Shown here in pieces: positions 1 to 8,590 of a stretch of 64,000 nucleotides of DNA (its first letter is position 1; every line of letters starts with the position of its first letter). Made by a program: the position numbers and the translations under genes. The stretch lies in assembly GCA_023455425.1 (NCBI GenBank), contig JAEYCM010000046.1, positions 1 through 64,000 of the forward strand, written 5' to 3'. Under the pieces are notes generated by a model. The model did not search any database. It worked only from the letters and a program-made list of their open reading frames with translations, and had not been told where the DNA came from. This DNA is from Bacillota bacterium (GTDB lineage Bacteria > Bacillota > Clostridia > Christensenellales > CAG-138).

Positions 1-327
1 TTCCGTCAGATTTTCAAGATAACACACGATCTTCTCACGCACTTGTGAAAAATACGCGCGGAGCTCTTCGCGGGTTAGCGCCATGTCTGTTACGGTATCC
101 AGATTGTTGAGGTTTGGGATATGGAACACGGGCTCCGCATAGCGCCGGGGATTGATGAACCATTGGTCCAGCGAATGCAGCATGTGATAAACATGCTTGT
201 AGAGCGGCATGTTGCAATAGGGCGTGTTCCATATATCGTCCGGAATACAGTCCACCACGTTTTCCATTTCCCACAGCGCGCGCTTTGTTTGCTCCCGAAT
301 AACGGCGGTACAGTCTGATTCGTTCAT
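1..327 (-). CDS. DinB-like protein, 3' end cut by window edge
   Basis: The frame is open from the ATG at 325-327 to the window edge, giving 109 residues beginning MNESDCTAVIREQTKRALWE. The composition and the segment PLYKHVYHMLHSLDQWF, with a histidine-rich helix, resemble the DinB/YfiT four-helix superfamily, whose members bind a metal through three histidines and often act as thiol-dependent transferases or have no known reaction. A GAGAGGG stretch lies just upstream of the start. The C-terminal half is missing, so the third metal ligand cannot be checked. The start and the coding strand look sound; the family call is by resemblance of the first half only. Confidence 0.6.
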   Translation of the reverse strand, partial: MNESDCTAVIREQTKRALWEMENVVDCIPDDIWNTPYCNMPLYKHVYHMLHSLDQWFINPRRYAEPVFHIPNLNNLDTVTDMALTREELRAYFSQVREKIVCYLENLTE

Positions 328-476
328 CTTTGCCCTCTCTAACCCTAATATATTGTAGGTACCATGAAAACCTTACACAATCCTTTCCCAAGGCTTACCA
401 ACGTGTGTCCGCCTGTATGTGACAATACAATTACGGTATTCATATGCTGTAACAAAGACGCATCGGAGGATATGCA

Positions 477-1556
477 ATGGGGAAGTCTTGCGCAGCGGGA
501 TGGCGCGTATTCCTGACGCTTACGCTGCTGATAGCCGCCTTGCTGCCGGTCTACGGCAAGGCATTCGGGGAGCTGCAACCTGCGGGCGAGATGGAATGGA
601 AGCAGGTCGCGGCATCGGTGGAACGCGTTTATATGGCAGCTGTCGGCGTACCGGTACACAGCGGCTCCAGCCTCAGGCAGAGCGCCGCAGGCAGCGGGTA
701 CACCATCGCGTGGCTTTCGGATACCCAGCATTATAACGGCTCCCTTGCCCCCATTTTCCATTCCATGACCGGCTATCTCAATGAAAAACAAGCGGCGCTC
801 AATATCCAGTACATCGCCATGACGGGGGATATCGTGGGTAGCGGCGGCAGCACGGCGCAGTGGATGAACGCGCGCGCGGCCATGGACAAAATCGCCCACA
901 TCCCGAACGGGGTGCTGGCGGGCAACCACGATCACGGCAAGAACAGCGGGTTAAGCAACTACAAAAAGTACTTCGGAGAAAAATACTATACCGGCAAGCC
1001 CTGGTATGGCGGTTCGTATGAAGACAACCGCAACCATTATGATCTCATGACACTGGGCGCAACACAGTACTTGTTTGTCTATTTGAGCTACCAGCCGGGC
1101 AGTGACGATATCGCTTGGGCCAACCGGGTATTCCAGCGTTATCCGGAACGGGTGGGCGTGCTGCTGACGCATGATTATCTGGACAGCAACTCGCATCTGC
1201 GCTCCAACGGCAAGACGCTTCAGGAAGAAATCGTCAAACAGAACTATAATATTTATCTGGTGCTGTGCGGGCACCGCTATACGGAGGACAACATTCCCAT
1301 CCGGTTCGATGACGACGGCGACGGCGCAACGGACCGGACCGTCTACCAGTGTATCGCCAACTACCAGAATCTCGGGCAGGGCGGCGGGGGCTATATCCGG
1401 TTTTTGCGCATCGACGAGGAGAAGGGAACCATCCGTTTCTACACGTATTCGCCCTATCTTGGCGTATACCGCGCCCCGCCGGAACGGGCAAAGAACCCGC
1501 AGGATACCTGGCCCATACCATGGCGGATGGAGGAGCAGGAAAGCGCCGCCGCATAG
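477..1556 (+). CDS. Secreted calcineurin-like metallophosphoesterase
   Basis: The 359-residue protein starts with a basic stretch and a hydrophobic segment (about residues 10-27) that looks like a signal peptide or anchor, so it probably works outside the membrane. Metallophosphoesterase motifs appear in order: SDTQH (82-85, the first block, with Q in place of the usual first histidine pattern), GD (117-118), GNHD (149-152), THD (near 236) and GH (near 267). This family hydrolyses phosphomonoesters or diesters with a two-metal centre; the substrate cannot be told. GGAGGA at 465-470 sits six bases before the chosen ATG; the ATG at 472 is out of frame and stops at once. It is probably read together with the small membrane protein that follows. 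Confidence 0.85.
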   Translation: MGKSCAAGWRVFLTLTLLIAALLPVYGKAFGELQPAGEMEWKQVAASVERVYMAAVGVPVHSGSSLRQSAAGSGYTIAWLSDTQHYNGSLAPIFHSMTGYLNEKQAALNIQYIAMTGDIVGSGGSTAQWMNARAAMDKIAHIPNGVLAGNHDHGKNSGLSNYKKYFGEKYYTGKPWYGGSYEDNRNHYDLMTLGATQYLFVYLSYQPGSDDIAWANRVFQRYPERVGVLLTHDYLDSNSHLRSNGKTLQEEIVKQNYNIYLVLCGHRYTEDNIPIRFDDDGDGATDRTVYQCIANYQNLGQGGGGYIRFLRIDEEKGTIRFYTYSPYLGVYRAPPERAKNPQDTWPIPWRMEEQESAAA

Positions 1557-1683
1557 GCGGAAGGCGAAAGCCCATCAACAAAAAATTGTCAAACAGCCCC
1601 TCGCGCCGTATACTGGAGATGCGTTGTCAGCGGCCGGATATACCGGAGATGCGCCGCATTCTTTTTTTCGGGAGGGACAGGCC

Positions 1684-2133
1684 ATGAAAAAAGCGGGGGG
1701 CATACTCGCATTCCTTGCGGTGTGCGTTTTTATCCTGATGCTGCATTTCGGCATTCCCGCTCCCCATGCACTCAACCGCACGTATACCGGGGTGGTCGCC
1801 AATATTCGGGAAAATGTCGGCGACCTTTCCATAACCAATCTGGAGCTTGCGCCACAGGAAGCGCAGGCGGTCCTTGCCGCCATTCAAAGCCACAGCTATG
1901 CAAGGCGTTTCCCAGATGGCGGCGTGATCTCCTACGGCCCCACGCGGACAATCATTCTGTCCCTCGTTTACCAGGGCGAAGAGGCGGAAAAGCACGATGT
2001 TTTCATGATCACCAACGCGGGTGTGATCACCATAGACAATTTCAAACACGGGGGCGGGTATCTGTTCCTGCCCCGAAACGATCAGGAGCAAAGACAACTC
2101 TTTGAGACTATCTACAACGCCATCCCCAAGTAA
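1684..2133 (+). CDS. Small membrane-anchored protein of unknown function
   Basis: A 149-residue protein with one N-terminal hydrophobic segment (about residues 5-22, after MKKAGG) and a soluble remainder that should lie outside the cell. The remainder has a mixed alpha/beta look and no motif I recognise. The start was chosen at ATG 1684 because a GGGAGGGAC ribosome site lies just before it; the open frame extends upstream inside the metallophosphoesterase gene but has no start signal there. It follows the phosphoesterase by about 130 bases in the same direction. No function is proposed. Confidence 0.75.
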   Translation: MKKAGGILAFLAVCVFILMLHFGIPAPHALNRTYTGVVANIRENVGDLSITNLELAPQEAQAVLAAIQSHSYARRFPDGGVISYGPTRTIILSLVYQGEEAEKHDVFMITNAGVITIDNFKHGGGYLFLPRNDQEQRQLFETIYNAIPK

Positions 2134-2140
2134 ACTTCCA

Positions 2141-3322
2141 TCAATTCCGCAGCATCTCCTGCGCCGCAACAACTGAATTTGCAAGCAGCGCCGCGCCGTA
2201 AACAGGCGTTTCTTCATGCGCGCAAAAGCGTGGGTTGTGCCAGGAATAATTGCGCGCGCCCGGTGTACCGGAGCCTAAGAAATAAAAGAACGACGGCACG
2301 TGTTCACCGTAGAGCGCAAAATCCTCGGAGGCCATGTTGAGCGGCGGGGTCACGACACGGCCTTCCTCCACGGTTGCCAAAGCGGCGTGCCGGGCAACGG
2401 GGACGAGCATCGCCGGGTTGACCACGGCGGGGGTAATGGGCGTGTGCGAAAAATCCGATTTGCAGCCGTATGCTTCGGCGGTGGAAACGGTTATCGTCTC
2501 CAGACGCTCCAGCACGCGGGTTCGTACGCCTTCTTCGTGAGTGCGGATGGTGCCGCCGAATACTGCGTCGTTGACGATCAGATCCAATTCCGATCCGCCG
2601 GAAAGATAGCTGACATTGACCACGGCGGAGGAAAGCGGCCCCACGTTGCGGCTGACGATAGTGTGGACGCCCTGCACGGCCGCCGCCGCCGCGAGTATGG
2701 GATCTATATTTTTTTGCGGCGCGCTGCTGTGCCCACCGCGGCCGATCATGCAGGCGCGGTACGCGTCCTTTGCCGCCATCAGGTGTCCTTCCCGTATGCC
2801 CACCGTGCCTACGGCAAGGTGCGGGGTATTGTGGAGGCCAAACATACAGTCCATCGGCGCTTTTGTAAATAACCCGGCTTCAATGAGCAGCCGCGCGCCT
2901 GCAAGCGTTTCCTCCGCGGGCTGAAACACAAACACCACATCGCCGGATAATTCCTCGCGCATCTCAGCAAGCGCCATGGCTGCGCCCAGCAAGCCCGCCG
3001 TATGCACGTCGTGTCCGCAGGCGTGCATGACGCCGCCCGTTTGCGAGCGGTCGGGCCTATCCGTCTCTTCCTGTTGGCCGAGTGCGTCGATATCCGCGCG
3101 CAGGCCAACTATGGGGCCCGTTTTCCCTGTGCGCAATATGCCCACTGCGCCTGTAGAAAGTCCGAGATCAACGCGTTCGATCCCCAGGCTGTCGAGCACG
3201 TCGCAAATGAGCGCGGTGGTGGCGTATTCCTGCAGGCCCAATTCCGGGCGGCTGTGCAGGGTTTGAGAAAGCGCCGTGATCGTATTGCCAAACCGGGATC
3301 GTATGTTTTGAAAGTCAAGCAT
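2141..3322 (-). CDS. M20 family amidohydrolase (hippurate/N-acyl-amino-acid hydrolase type)
   Basis: The 393-residue protein has the M20D layout: HSRPELG near the N-terminus, ADIDAL, the metal-binding HACGHDVHTA block, QPAEE, and the lid-domain GGHSSAPQ. The C-terminal SEDFALY and FLGSG segments are also typical. Enzymes of this group remove acyl groups from N-acyl amino acids or related amides in the cytoplasm using two metal ions, with a cysteine in HACGHD as ligand. The start is placed at ATG 3322 (MLDFQN) because GGAGG stands eight bases before it; a longer frame to 3349 would place that site inside the gene. It is convergent with the preceding small gene, ends eight bases after it, and has no clear operon partner. 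Confidence 0.9.
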   Translation of the reverse strand: MLDFQNIRSRFGNTITALSQTLHSRPELGLQEYATTALICDVLDSLGIERVDLGLSTGAVGILRTGKTGPIVGLRADIDALGQQEETDRPDRSQTGGVMHACGHDVHTAGLLGAAMALAEMREELSGDVVFVFQPAEETLAGARLLIEAGLFTKAPMDCMFGLHNTPHLAVGTVGIREGHLMAAKDAYRACMIGRGGHSSAPQKNIDPILAAAAAVQGVHTIVSRNVGPLSSAVVNVSYLSGGSELDLIVNDAVFGGTIRTHEEGVRTRVLERLETITVSTAEAYGCKSDFSHTPITPAVVNPAMLVPVARHAALATVEEGRVVTPPLNMASEDFALYGEHVPSFFYFLGSGTPGARNYSWHNPRFCAHEETPVYGAALLANSVVAAQEMLRN

Positions 3323-3479
3323 ATCGGATGCCTCCGCAATGTGCGGCATAGGCCGCGCGTTTTTCTTCCATTATACCAAAGAAACAATATTCGGGATGGA
3401 TTGACATAAAAACGCAGACGGTCATGTTGTTGCCGCAGCTTGTTCAAGCAAAGTTCAAGTTTTGGCGCGGGTATTCGCG

Positions 3480-3508
3480 TTGTACCAGACTATGGTACAT
3501 GCTATAAT
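3480..3508 (+). promoter_or_regulatory. Sigma-A type promoter of secA
   Basis: TTGTAC at 3480-3485 and a perfect TATAAT at 3503-3508 are separated by 17 bases. Transcription would start near 3515, which is downstream of the longest possible secA reading-frame start at 3462 and so rules that start out. Confidence 0.75.
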
Positions 3509-3538
3509 GGGATGGAATTACGATAATGGGAGGGTAGC

Positions 3539-3577
3539 GTGCTTTTGCGCCGCTGCGATCGATATGGGATTCTTTGA
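3539..3577 (+). CDS. Possible 12-residue leader peptide overlapping the secA start
   Basis: A GGGAGGG ribosome site at 3528-3534 is followed four bases later by a GTG (3539) that opens a 12-codon frame (MLLRRCDRYGIL) ending in TGA at 3575-3577. That frame overlaps the first codons of secA, whose own ATG at 3564 has no ribosome site close by. The arrangement suggests translational coupling, with ribosomes finishing the short frame and restarting on secA. It could also be chance, with the GGGAGGG acting at a long distance on secA. Confidence 0.4.
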   Translation: MLLRRCDRYGIL

Positions 3578-6305
3578 TAAGCTTCTGGGCACCACGCCGG
3601 AAGCAAAGCTCAAAAAGCTAAGGCCTGTCGTGGACCAGATCAATCAACTTGAACCCGCCATGCAGGCGTTGACGGACGCACAGCTTCGGAACAAGACCGC
3701 GGAGTTCAAGGAGCGCCTGAGTAAGGGAGAAACGCTCGACAGCCTGCTGCCCGAAGCCTTTGCCGCCGTGCGCGAAGCCGCGGTCCGCACCGTGGGCATG
3801 CGCCATTTTGACGTACAGCTGATCGGCGGTATCGTGCTGCACCAGGGCCGTATTTCCGAGATGAAAACGGGCGAAGGCAAGACGCTTGTCTCAACGCTCC
3901 CCGCATACCTCAACGCCCTCACCGGCGAAGGCGTGCATATCGTCACCGTCAACGATTATTTGGCCAAGCGCGACGCGCAGTGGATGGGCAAGATCCACCG
4001 CTTCCTTGGGCTAACCGTTGGCGTCATCGTCCACGATATGGACAACGATGAGCGCCGTGCGGCCTACGGCTGCGACATCACCTACGGCACCAACAACGAG
4101 TTGGGCTTTGATTATTTAAGGGACAACATGGTGGTCTACCGCGAGCAGATGGTGCAGCGGGAACTGACTTACGCAATCGTGGACGAGGTGGACAGCATCT
4201 TGATCGACGAGGCGCGCACCCCGCTTATCATTTCCGGCCACGGCGAAAAGACGACCGACCTGTACGAAAAGGCGGACCGCTTTGTGTTAAAGCTGGAACG
4301 CGGGCCGGATATCGTCAAGCAGACCCGCAGCGAGATGCTCATGGAAGAACAGCCTGAAGAAGGCGATTACATGGTGGACATCAAGCAGAAGACGGTGCAA
4401 CTCACGCAGGAAGGCATCACCAAGGCGGAAAAGTTTTTTAATGTTGAGAGCCTTGCGGATACCGAGAACACCGAGCTCAACCACCATATTTTGCAGGCGC
4501 TGAAGGCGCACGCCATTTTCCACCGGGATGTCGACTATGTGGTGCAGGACGGCCAGGTCATCATTGTTGACGAATTCACAGGCCGTCTCATGCTGGGCCG
4601 CCGCTACAGCGAAGGGTTGCACCAGGCGCTCGAAGCCAAGGAAGGCGTAAAGGTGGAGCGGGAAAACAAGACGCTCGCCACCATCACGTTCCAGAACTAT
4701 TTCCGCATGTACAAAAAGCTCGCCGGTATGACGGGTACCGCCAAGACCGAGGAGACGGAATTTACCGCCATCTACAACCTCGACGTCGTGGAGATCCCCA
4801 CCAACCGCGATATGGTCCGTAAGGACAACAACGACGTCGTCTATACCACCGAGGCGGGCAAGTTCCGCGCCGTGGTCGCCGAAATCGAAAGCATGTACAA
4901 AACCGGCCAGCCCATACTTGTCGGCACCATTTCCGTGGAGCGCAGCGAATACCTAAGCGGCCTGCTGGACAGAAAAGGCGTTCCGCATGTGGTATTGAAC
5001 GCCAAGCATCACGCCAAGGAAGCGGAGATCGTTGCCCAGGCCGGTAAATTGGGCCGCGTGACCATCGCCACCAACATGGCCGGCCGCGGTACGGATATTC
5101 TTTTGGGCGGTAACCCGGATTTCATGGCGCGCGAGCAGATGAAGCGGGACGGGATAGAGGAGTGGCTCATTGAGGAAGCCACCGGCCATGCCGATACCGA
5201 GGATGAAGAAATCCTTGCGGCGCGCAAAACCTATAATGAACTCTATAAAAAGTTCAAGGCCGAGACCGATGCGGAACACGACAAGGTCGTGGCCCTGGGC
5301 GGTTTACACATCATCGGCACCGAGCGGCACGAAAGCCGCCGTATCGACAACCAGTTGAGAGGCCGAAGCGGCCGCCAGGGCGACCCGGGCAGCACCCGCT
5401 TCTATGTCTCGCTGGAGGATGAGCTGATGCGCCGCTTTGGCGCGGACCGCGTCAAGAGCATGATGGAGAAGGTCTCTCCGGACGATGATGTGCCCATTGA
5501 AATGGGCATGATCACCAAGCAGATCGAATCCGCGCAGAAGCGCGTGGAAATGAACAACTTTGAAATCCGCAAGAACGTGCTGCAGTATGACGACGTCATG
5601 AACAAGCAGCGCGAGATCATCTACGGCCAGCGCCGCCGCGTGCTGATGGGCGAAGACATCCACCAGTCCCTGTTGGAAATGCTCGGCGGTGTGGTAGAAG
5701 GCTATGTTTCTTCCTATTGCCCCGGCACCGAATATCCGGAGGAATGGAACCTGACCGGATTGTCGCATGAGATCTGCGATCTGTGCCGCGTACCCCGCCG
5801 CATGCTCTTTGCGCCCAACGAAGCGGAAAAGCTCAACGCAAAAGCCGTTACCGAACGCATTACGGAGTTTGTCAAAGAGCTTTACGCCAAGAAGGAAGAA
5901 GAGATTTCCGCCGCGGGCGTCGATATGCGCGAGGTGGAGCGCGTTGCATTGCTGCGCGCCGTGGACAGCCACTGGATGGACCATATCGACGCCATGGATC
6001 AGCTCCGCCAGGGCATCGGGCTTCGTGCCTACGGCCAGAAAGAGCCTGTTGCCGCCTATACGCAGGAAGGCTTTGAGATGTTTGACGCCATGATCACGGA
6101 GATCAGGCAGGAGACCATCCGCTTCCTGCTCGGCGCGCAGCTCCAGCCCAAGGTGACCCAGCGCGAACAGCTTGCGGTGCCCATTGAAACCGCGAACCCG
6201 GAAGGCAACCAGCCCGCCAAAAGGGGCAGGACTGTGGGCCGCAACGATCCCTGCCCCTGCGGCAGCGGGAAAAAGTATAAAAACTGTTGCGGGAAAAGCG
6301 CATAA
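3564..6305 (+). CDS. secA: Protein translocase ATPase SecA
   Basis: SecA drives precursor proteins through the SecYEG channel by ATP hydrolysis. The 913-residue protein starts with the family's usual MGFFDKLLGT. Walker A (GEGKT, residues 103-107), the DEVDSILIDEARTPL block of the first motor domain, the preprotein crosslinking domain, the second motor domain (NMAGRGTDILLGGNP, GRSGRQGDPG) and the C-terminal zinc-binding tail CPCGSGKKYKNCC are all present and intact. The frame could be extended to 3462, but that lies upstream of the promoter, so the start at 3564 is preferred. No ribosome site is directly in front of it; see the overlapping 12-codon frame. prfB follows, as in many Firmicutes. 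Confidence 0.98.
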   Translation: MGFFDKLLGTTPEAKLKKLRPVVDQINQLEPAMQALTDAQLRNKTAEFKERLSKGETLDSLLPEAFAAVREAAVRTVGMRHFDVQLIGGIVLHQGRISEMKTGEGKTLVSTLPAYLNALTGEGVHIVTVNDYLAKRDAQWMGKIHRFLGLTVGVIVHDMDNDERRAAYGCDITYGTNNELGFDYLRDNMVVYREQMVQRELTYAIVDEVDSILIDEARTPLIISGHGEKTTDLYEKADRFVLKLERGPDIVKQTRSEMLMEEQPEEGDYMVDIKQKTVQLTQEGITKAEKFFNVESLADTENTELNHHILQALKAHAIFHRDVDYVVQDGQVIIVDEFTGRLMLGRRYSEGLHQALEAKEGVKVERENKTLATITFQNYFRMYKKLAGMTGTAKTEETEFTAIYNLDVVEIPTNRDMVRKDNNDVVYTTEAGKFRAVVAEIESMYKTGQPILVGTISVERSEYLSGLLDRKGVPHVVLNAKHHAKEAEIVAQAGKLGRVTIATNMAGRGTDILLGGNPDFMAREQMKRDGIEEWLIEEATGHADTEDEEILAARKTYNELYKKFKAETDAEHDKVVALGGLHIIGTERHESRRIDNQLRGRSGRQGDPGSTRFYVSLEDELMRRFGADRVKSMMEKVSPDDDVPIEMGMITKQIESAQKRVEMNNFEIRKNVLQYDDVMNKQREIIYGQRRRVLMGEDIHQSLLEMLGGVVEGYVSSYCPGTEYPEEWNLTGLSHEICDLCRVPRRMLFAPNEAEKLNAKAVTERITEFVKELYAKKEEEISAAGVDMREVERVALLRAVDSHWMDHIDAMDQLRQGIGLRAYGQKEPVAAYTQEGFEMFDAMITEIRQETIRFLLGAQLQPKVTQREQLAVPIETANPEGNQPAKRGRTVGRNDPCPCGSGKKYKNCCGKSA

Positions 6306-6334
6306 TACTTTAACGTAATGAGCGGCTGGGACTC

Positions 6335-6431
6335 TGCCCCTGCCCCCCCGTTTAAGGACCGTAACAGCCCTTAAAAATCCCTATGTTTATGTTTTCTTTT
6401 GCTACTTTTCTTTCGTGGAAAGAAAAGTAGC
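6335..6431. repeat. Composite palindrome copy 1 (hairpins B, A and C)
   Basis: In the secA-prfB gap. Hairpin A (6351-6375) has arms TTTAAGG and CCTTAAA around a GTAAC centre, with two mismatched pairs. A C/G-rich block resembling hairpin B precedes it. Hairpin C (6401-6431) is a perfect 14-bp stem, arms GCTACTTTTCTTTC and GAAAGAAAAGTAGC, with a three-base loop. The same three modules recur in inverted order at 43150-43293. Confidence 0.8.
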
Positions 6432-6459
6432 GCACCTATATTTAAAGGATGTGAAGACT

Positions 6460-7561
6460 TTGATTTTACTGGACGATTACAAGCAGCAGATCGCCGCGTC
6501 GGTCCAAACGCTCAAAGAGGCAGGTGACTCTCTTTGACCTCGCCGGGTTGAAGAGCGAACAGCAGAAGCTGGAGGACCAGATGGCAGCGCCCGGTTTCTG
6601 GGACGATGTGGAGAACGCCAACAAGGTCAACCAGCGCGTAAAGGCCGTACAAAATAAGATCGGCAAGTACGGAAAATTGAAATCCGCAGCGGATGATTTG
6701 GAAACGCTGGTGGAGATGATCGAGGAAACGCAGGACGCCTCCCTGGAAGAAGAGCTCGTGCGCGAGTACGAAGCGTTCCGCCGCAAGGTGGAAGAGCTGC
6801 GGCTTTCCACGCTGTTAAAGGGCGAATACGACAGCTCCAACGCCGTATTGTCCCTGCATGCGGGCGCGGGCGGCACGGAAGCGCAGGATTGGGTGCAGAT
6901 GCTCTACCGTATGTATACGCGCTTCTGCGCGGTACGCGGATGGACGGTACGCGAGTTGGATTTATTGGACGGCGACGAGGCGGGCGTCAAATCCGTGACG
7001 TTTGAGGTCATGGGAGATAGCGCCTACGGCTATCTGAAAGCGGAAAAGGGCGTGCACCGTCTGGTGCGCATTTCGCCGTTCGATTCTTCGGGCAGGCGGC
7101 ATACGTCGTTTGCCTCGTTGGACGTCGCGCCAATATTCGACAACGACGAAAACAACATCGAGATCGATATGGACGACCTCCGCATCGATACCTACCGCTC
7201 CAGCGGCGCGGGCGGCCAGCATGTCAACAAGACGTCCTCCGCTATCCGCATCACGCACCTGCCCACCAATATCGTGGTGCAGTGCCAGAACGAGCGCAGC
7301 CAGCTTCAGAATAAGGAAACCGCCATGCGCATGCTCAAGGGCAAACTGCTGGAATTGCAGGAACGCGAGCGCATGGAGCAGATGGCCCAGATCAAGGGCG
7401 ATATGAAGAAGATCGAGTGGGGCAGCCAGATCCGCTCCTACGTCTTCCAGCCGTATACGCTTGTCAAGGACCACCGGACGGGCGTTGAAAACGGCAACAT
7501 CCAGGCCGTGATGGACGGCGACCTGGACGCGTTCATCAACGCGTTCCTGGTGCAGTCCTGA
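6460..7561 (+). CDS. prfB: Peptide chain release factor 2, with programmed +1 frameshift
   Basis: RF2 reads UGA and UAA and triggers peptide release. The gene is in two frames. The zero frame starts at TTG 6460 (MILLDDYKQQ, with AAAGGA ten bases before) and reaches CTT TGA at 6532-6537. A +1 slip on CTTTGAC then continues in the second frame from GAC 6536 to 7561, giving 366 residues, the usual size. An AGGTGA stretch at 6522-6527, four bases before CTT, can act as the internal Shine-Dalgarno stimulator but is weaker than the E. coli one. The codon-recognition SPF (RISPFDSSG) and the catalytic GGQ (SGAGGQHVNKT) are both present. GTG 6451 is an alternative in-frame start. Confidence 0.95.
6532..6538 (+). 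promoter_or_regulatory. Programmed +1 frameshift site of prfB
   Basis: The heptamer CTTTGAC carries an in-frame TGA stop at the 26th codon; the reading frame resumes one base later. This is the standard autoregulatory site by which low RF2 promotes its own synthesis. Confidence 0.93.
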
Positions 7562-7586
7562 TTTGTACGGGTAACAATACAATCTA

Positions 7587-7645
7587 AGGAGCGGGCAGGA
7601 GGCTACGGCGCGAAAGCCCGGCGGTTCCTGTTTCCGCTTCTTTAA
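7587..7645 (+). terminator. Possible terminator after prfB
   Basis: An imperfect stem pairs AAGGAGCGG/CAGGA on the left with TCCTG/CCGCTTCTTT on the right. The T-run is broken, so this is a weak call. Confidence 0.35.
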
Positions 7646-7673
7646 TATGGGATTGATGAAAGGAGGTCCGCGT

Positions 7674-8588
7674 ATGCCAAGCAGGGTCAGCAACATCTTG
7701 CAGGCCGCCATACGCGGCTTTCGTCCGCTTTTAAACAACCTCAGCCTGGAAATGGAGCGCATCGGGCAGGATATTATCGCCACGGCGGATACGCGCGTAT
7801 TGCCGGAAAACATCGTGGTCGCCACCGACTGCGTGGGCAGCGTGCTCGCGGAATGGTTCCATACGCTTGGCGCGCCGGAGGATGAGGCGATCCTTTATTT
7901 CCACGGCGGGGCGTATATGGCGGGCAGCATTGCAAGCACGCGTCCGCTGGCGGTGGATTTTGCACAGGCCACGGGGCGCAACGTGCTTTCCTTTGAATAC
8001 CGGCTCGCGCCGGAAAACCCCTACCCCGCGGCCCTGGAGGACGCCATGGCGGTATACCGCCATATGCTGTCCCTGGGGCTTTCCGCAAGCCGCATTGCGT
8101 TTGTGGGAGATTCCGCGGGGGGCGGGCTGGAGATGGCAACGGCGCTCAAAGCGCGGGAAGAAGGGCTTCCGTTGCCCGCGGCCATCGCGGCGCTTTCCCC
8201 CTGGGTGGATCTGACGCTTTCGGATGAAAGCTATGTGGAAAACAAAGCGGTCGATCCGCTGCTGGAGCGCAGGAAGCTCCTGCGCGCGGTCATGTATTAC
8301 GCCTATGGAAAAAGCCTGTTCGATCCGTTTATCTCGCCCGTATTCGCCGATTTTACAGGCTTCCCGCCTACGCTCATCCATGTAGGCACGCATGAGGTGC
8401 TGCTGGGCGATTCGCGCAAACTTTATGCCGCCATGAAACGGGACGGTGTAGACGTGGAGCTTTCCGAATGGGAAGACATGTGGCATGTTTTCCAGGTGTT
8501 CGATATTCCCGAAAGCCGCGCCGCTATCGGGCGAATCGCCGAGTTTATGGTCACGCATATCTCTCCGGATGCGGGCGGAGGAATCTAA
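7674..8588 (+). CDS. Alpha/beta hydrolase, hormone-sensitive-lipase type
   Basis: A 304-residue cytoplasmic esterase/lipase-like protein. The oxyanion-hole block FHGGAY and the nucleophile elbow GDSAGGG are diagnostic of the HSL (bacterial family IV) esterases; a late Asp region (HEVLLGDSRKLY) and a His (MWHVFQVF) complete a likely triad. The AAAGGAGGT site at 7659-7667, six bases before ATG 7674, fixes the start over an upstream in-frame ATG at 7647. It is the first gene of a tight operon: the acyltransferase begins three bases after its stop, then a zinc-ribbon membrane protein. The pairing of an esterase with an acyltransferase suggests turnover of one acylated molecule, but the substrate is unknown. 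Confidence 0.88.
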   Translation: MPSRVSNILQAAIRGFRPLLNNLSLEMERIGQDIIATADTRVLPENIVVATDCVGSVLAEWFHTLGAPEDEAILYFHGGAYMAGSIASTRPLAVDFAQATGRNVLSFEYRLAPENPYPAALEDAMAVYRHMLSLGLSASRIAFVGDSAGGGLEMATALKAREEGLPLPAAIAALSPWVDLTLSDESYVENKAVDPLLERRKLLRAVMYYAYGKSLFDPFISPVFADFTGFPPTLIHVGTHEVLLGDSRKLYAAMKRDGVDVELSEWEDMWHVFQVFDIPESRAAIGRIAEFMVTHISPDAGGGI

Positions 8589-8590
8589 CC

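Noticed and set aside
3462..3563. Longer secA reading frame start
   Set aside because: The promoter at 3480-3508 lies inside it, and the product would lack the usual MGFFDKLLGT start.
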